A stretch of 64,000 bases of DNA from Rostratula benghalensis. Taxonomy: Eukaryota; Chordata; Aves; Charadriiformes; Rostratulidae. Positions 62,728 through 64,000 of this stretch are shown here, piece by piece (positions within the stretch are counted from its first letter, which is position 1; every line of letters begins with the position of its first letter). Location of the stretch: contig VXAI01000019.1 in assembly GCA_013399305.1 (NCBI GenBank), positions 6,116,517-6,180,516 of the forward strand, read 5' to 3'. A program made the translations under genes and the position numbers. The notes under the pieces are model-generated. The model was given only the letters and a program-made list of their open reading frames with translations, was not told where the DNA came from and did no database searches.

Positions 62728-64000
62728 TCCCTAGACTCCATCACCAGGGCTTGGTTATAATGGCAAATTCAAACCACACCAAGAGCTATGATGTGCTGAC
62801 AATTACTTTTGACAGTTTGTTTCCTCATCAGCCCATTTCAGAGCTGCTTATTCATGTGCAAAAGAGACAAAGGCTGGGTTTTTTTGCTTAACAAAATGTG
62901 TTATATACGAGTAAAATAACACTGACGGAAACTTAAACTTTCAGGTTTCATAGTTTCATATTGCTGTTCTTATTAGATGGTTCATCATCCCATTAGTGCA
63001 GTTAATCTAGATTTTTGTCTATAAAGGAAAAACATAACAAGCCAGATATCACTAAAAAATTACAACTCTTACTGAAACAATCCAGTGTGACAAGAGCCGT
63101 ACACAAATAGATCATTATTTCTCTGAAAATGGGATTCTCAATTTCAAGTCTAATTTACACAAAGCTGAAAGAAACTTCATTCGGAATATTTATGGAACAC
63201 TTAATGATAGGGAGGGCCGTGATGAAAAATACTGACACAGATGAAAATAACACTGTTTTGTGACACAGATACTCCAGTTCACTATGGATGACTGGCACTG
63301 TTATGGTGATAGGAGTGTTTCATAAGGCAAAAGTAGAACTTATATTGCACTCCACTAATTAAGGATAAAAGTATAAACATAGTCCGTTCTCATAAGGATT
63401 AAATGGGAAAGCTTCTAAAACTCCTAAAAGATTAATTTACATGCTTTGTATAAGGAGGTAGGCAGAAATAAACAGTATATTTACTATAAACATAATACAA
63501 TGGATTCTGATTCTCTCAGTTTGACATAGGTCTGCAATTAGTAAGATAGCAACCAAAAAATAATTGCAGCAATATTCAGTGTGACTTGAATTTTGAGGCC
63601 TGAGAACAAAACATTTAGTAAGGATCCACCTCACCAAAAGGAATAACAGGACTTTATTCTAGATCAACATGAAAATAATTTTAGATTAGTTCTGTTAGCT
63701 ACCTCAGGGAATCTTTAAGAGATAACAGCCAAAGACAACACAACCAAAGGAGAAAATATGCAAGAAATCACTGCAACTGTTTTATCTTGGTCTAAGATGT
63801 GAAAGATATTCTTCTATTCCTATTTTTAAATTGTCTTCCTCTCTTTGGTGAAAATAACAGTCTGCATTTTTACCCTTTCACAGGAAACTGCAAAGTTAAA
63901 AAAATCATTATCAGAAAGGAAGGTTGTATTTAAAAGCTGAGTACTGATACACACAAGGTTAAGAGTTTAAATGCCAAAGCAAATATCTGGAGTTGATCCT

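Larger units (their letters stand above)
59854..64000. other. Unique non-coding DNA with homopolymer tracts
   Basis: No gene is supported. Contents are a 19-A run at 60251-60269, an A/C-rich tract at 60948-60980, a C19-A7 tract at 61407-61432, a 15-A run at 62013-62027, a 16-A run at 62439-62454 and an A/C-rich tract at 62661-62727. The 171-codon frame at 61388-61903 is the longest N-free frame in the window, but it begins in the poly-C run and shows no known domain. A CpG-containing patch follows at about 61895-62010. Confidence 0.65.

Noticed and set aside
1..64000. CRISPR arrays, bacterial operons, phage genes or a new defence system
   Set aside because: No regularly spaced repeats, dense coding or ribosome-binding pattern is present. 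The sequence is eukaryotic with avian-type CR1 repeats.

Overview
This is a stretch of vertebrate nuclear DNA, most likely from a bird. It is AT-rich and CpG-poor, and it holds no protein-coding gene, tRNA, rRNA or other RNA gene that I can support. The bird inference rests on the repeats. At least 13 copies of the non-LTR retrotransposon CR1 are present. Where the 3' end is kept, most finish in the ATTCTATG/ATTCTGTG-type octamers typical of avian CR1. No plasmid, phage, CRISPR or bacterial gene structure is present. The longest reading frame free of N is 171 codons, and it begins inside a poly-C run. The window is best read as intergenic ('gene desert') or deep intronic DNA.

Layout: unique AT-rich DNA (1-3920); CR1 minus (3921-4250); unique DNA with a 17-bp direct repeat near 7040 (4251-8354); CR1 minus (8355-8545); two plus-strand CR1 copies (10064-10644 and 11400-11583); a long repeat-poor stretch (11584-20360); CR1 plus (20361-20900); unique DNA with the best conserved-element candidate of the window near 22.25-22.67 kb; CR1 minus (26551-27020); CR1 plus of a second subfamily (28172-28620); unique DNA with an 80-base gap (29635-29714); CR1 plus (34882-35320); a short CR1 tail (37788-37845); a CR1 interrupted by a 550-base gap (about 43905-44648); a CR1 fragment with no 3' end (47579-47690); a long unique stretch; a tail-to-tail CR1 pair (59474-59853); and unique DNA to the end.

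The CR1 copies fall into at least three sequence groups. Group A carries 'ccatccctggaggggttcaa' and related text (8355, 10064, 20361, 26551, 34882, 59474, probably 11400). Group B carries 'gtggtggagtcacca' and 'gtagatgtggtgct' (28172, 3921, 59669, perhaps 37788). Group C has a 'ctggacacgttcctgtgtgacctgctctgg' tail (43905). All recognisable copies are 5'-truncated and none encodes an intact protein, so they are inactive. The rest is unique sequence with scattered homopolymers, short tandem repeats and A/C-rich tracts. Several short islands with more CpG and mixed motifs could be conserved non-coding elements, but that is inference from one sequence. I found no evidence of a new biological system here.
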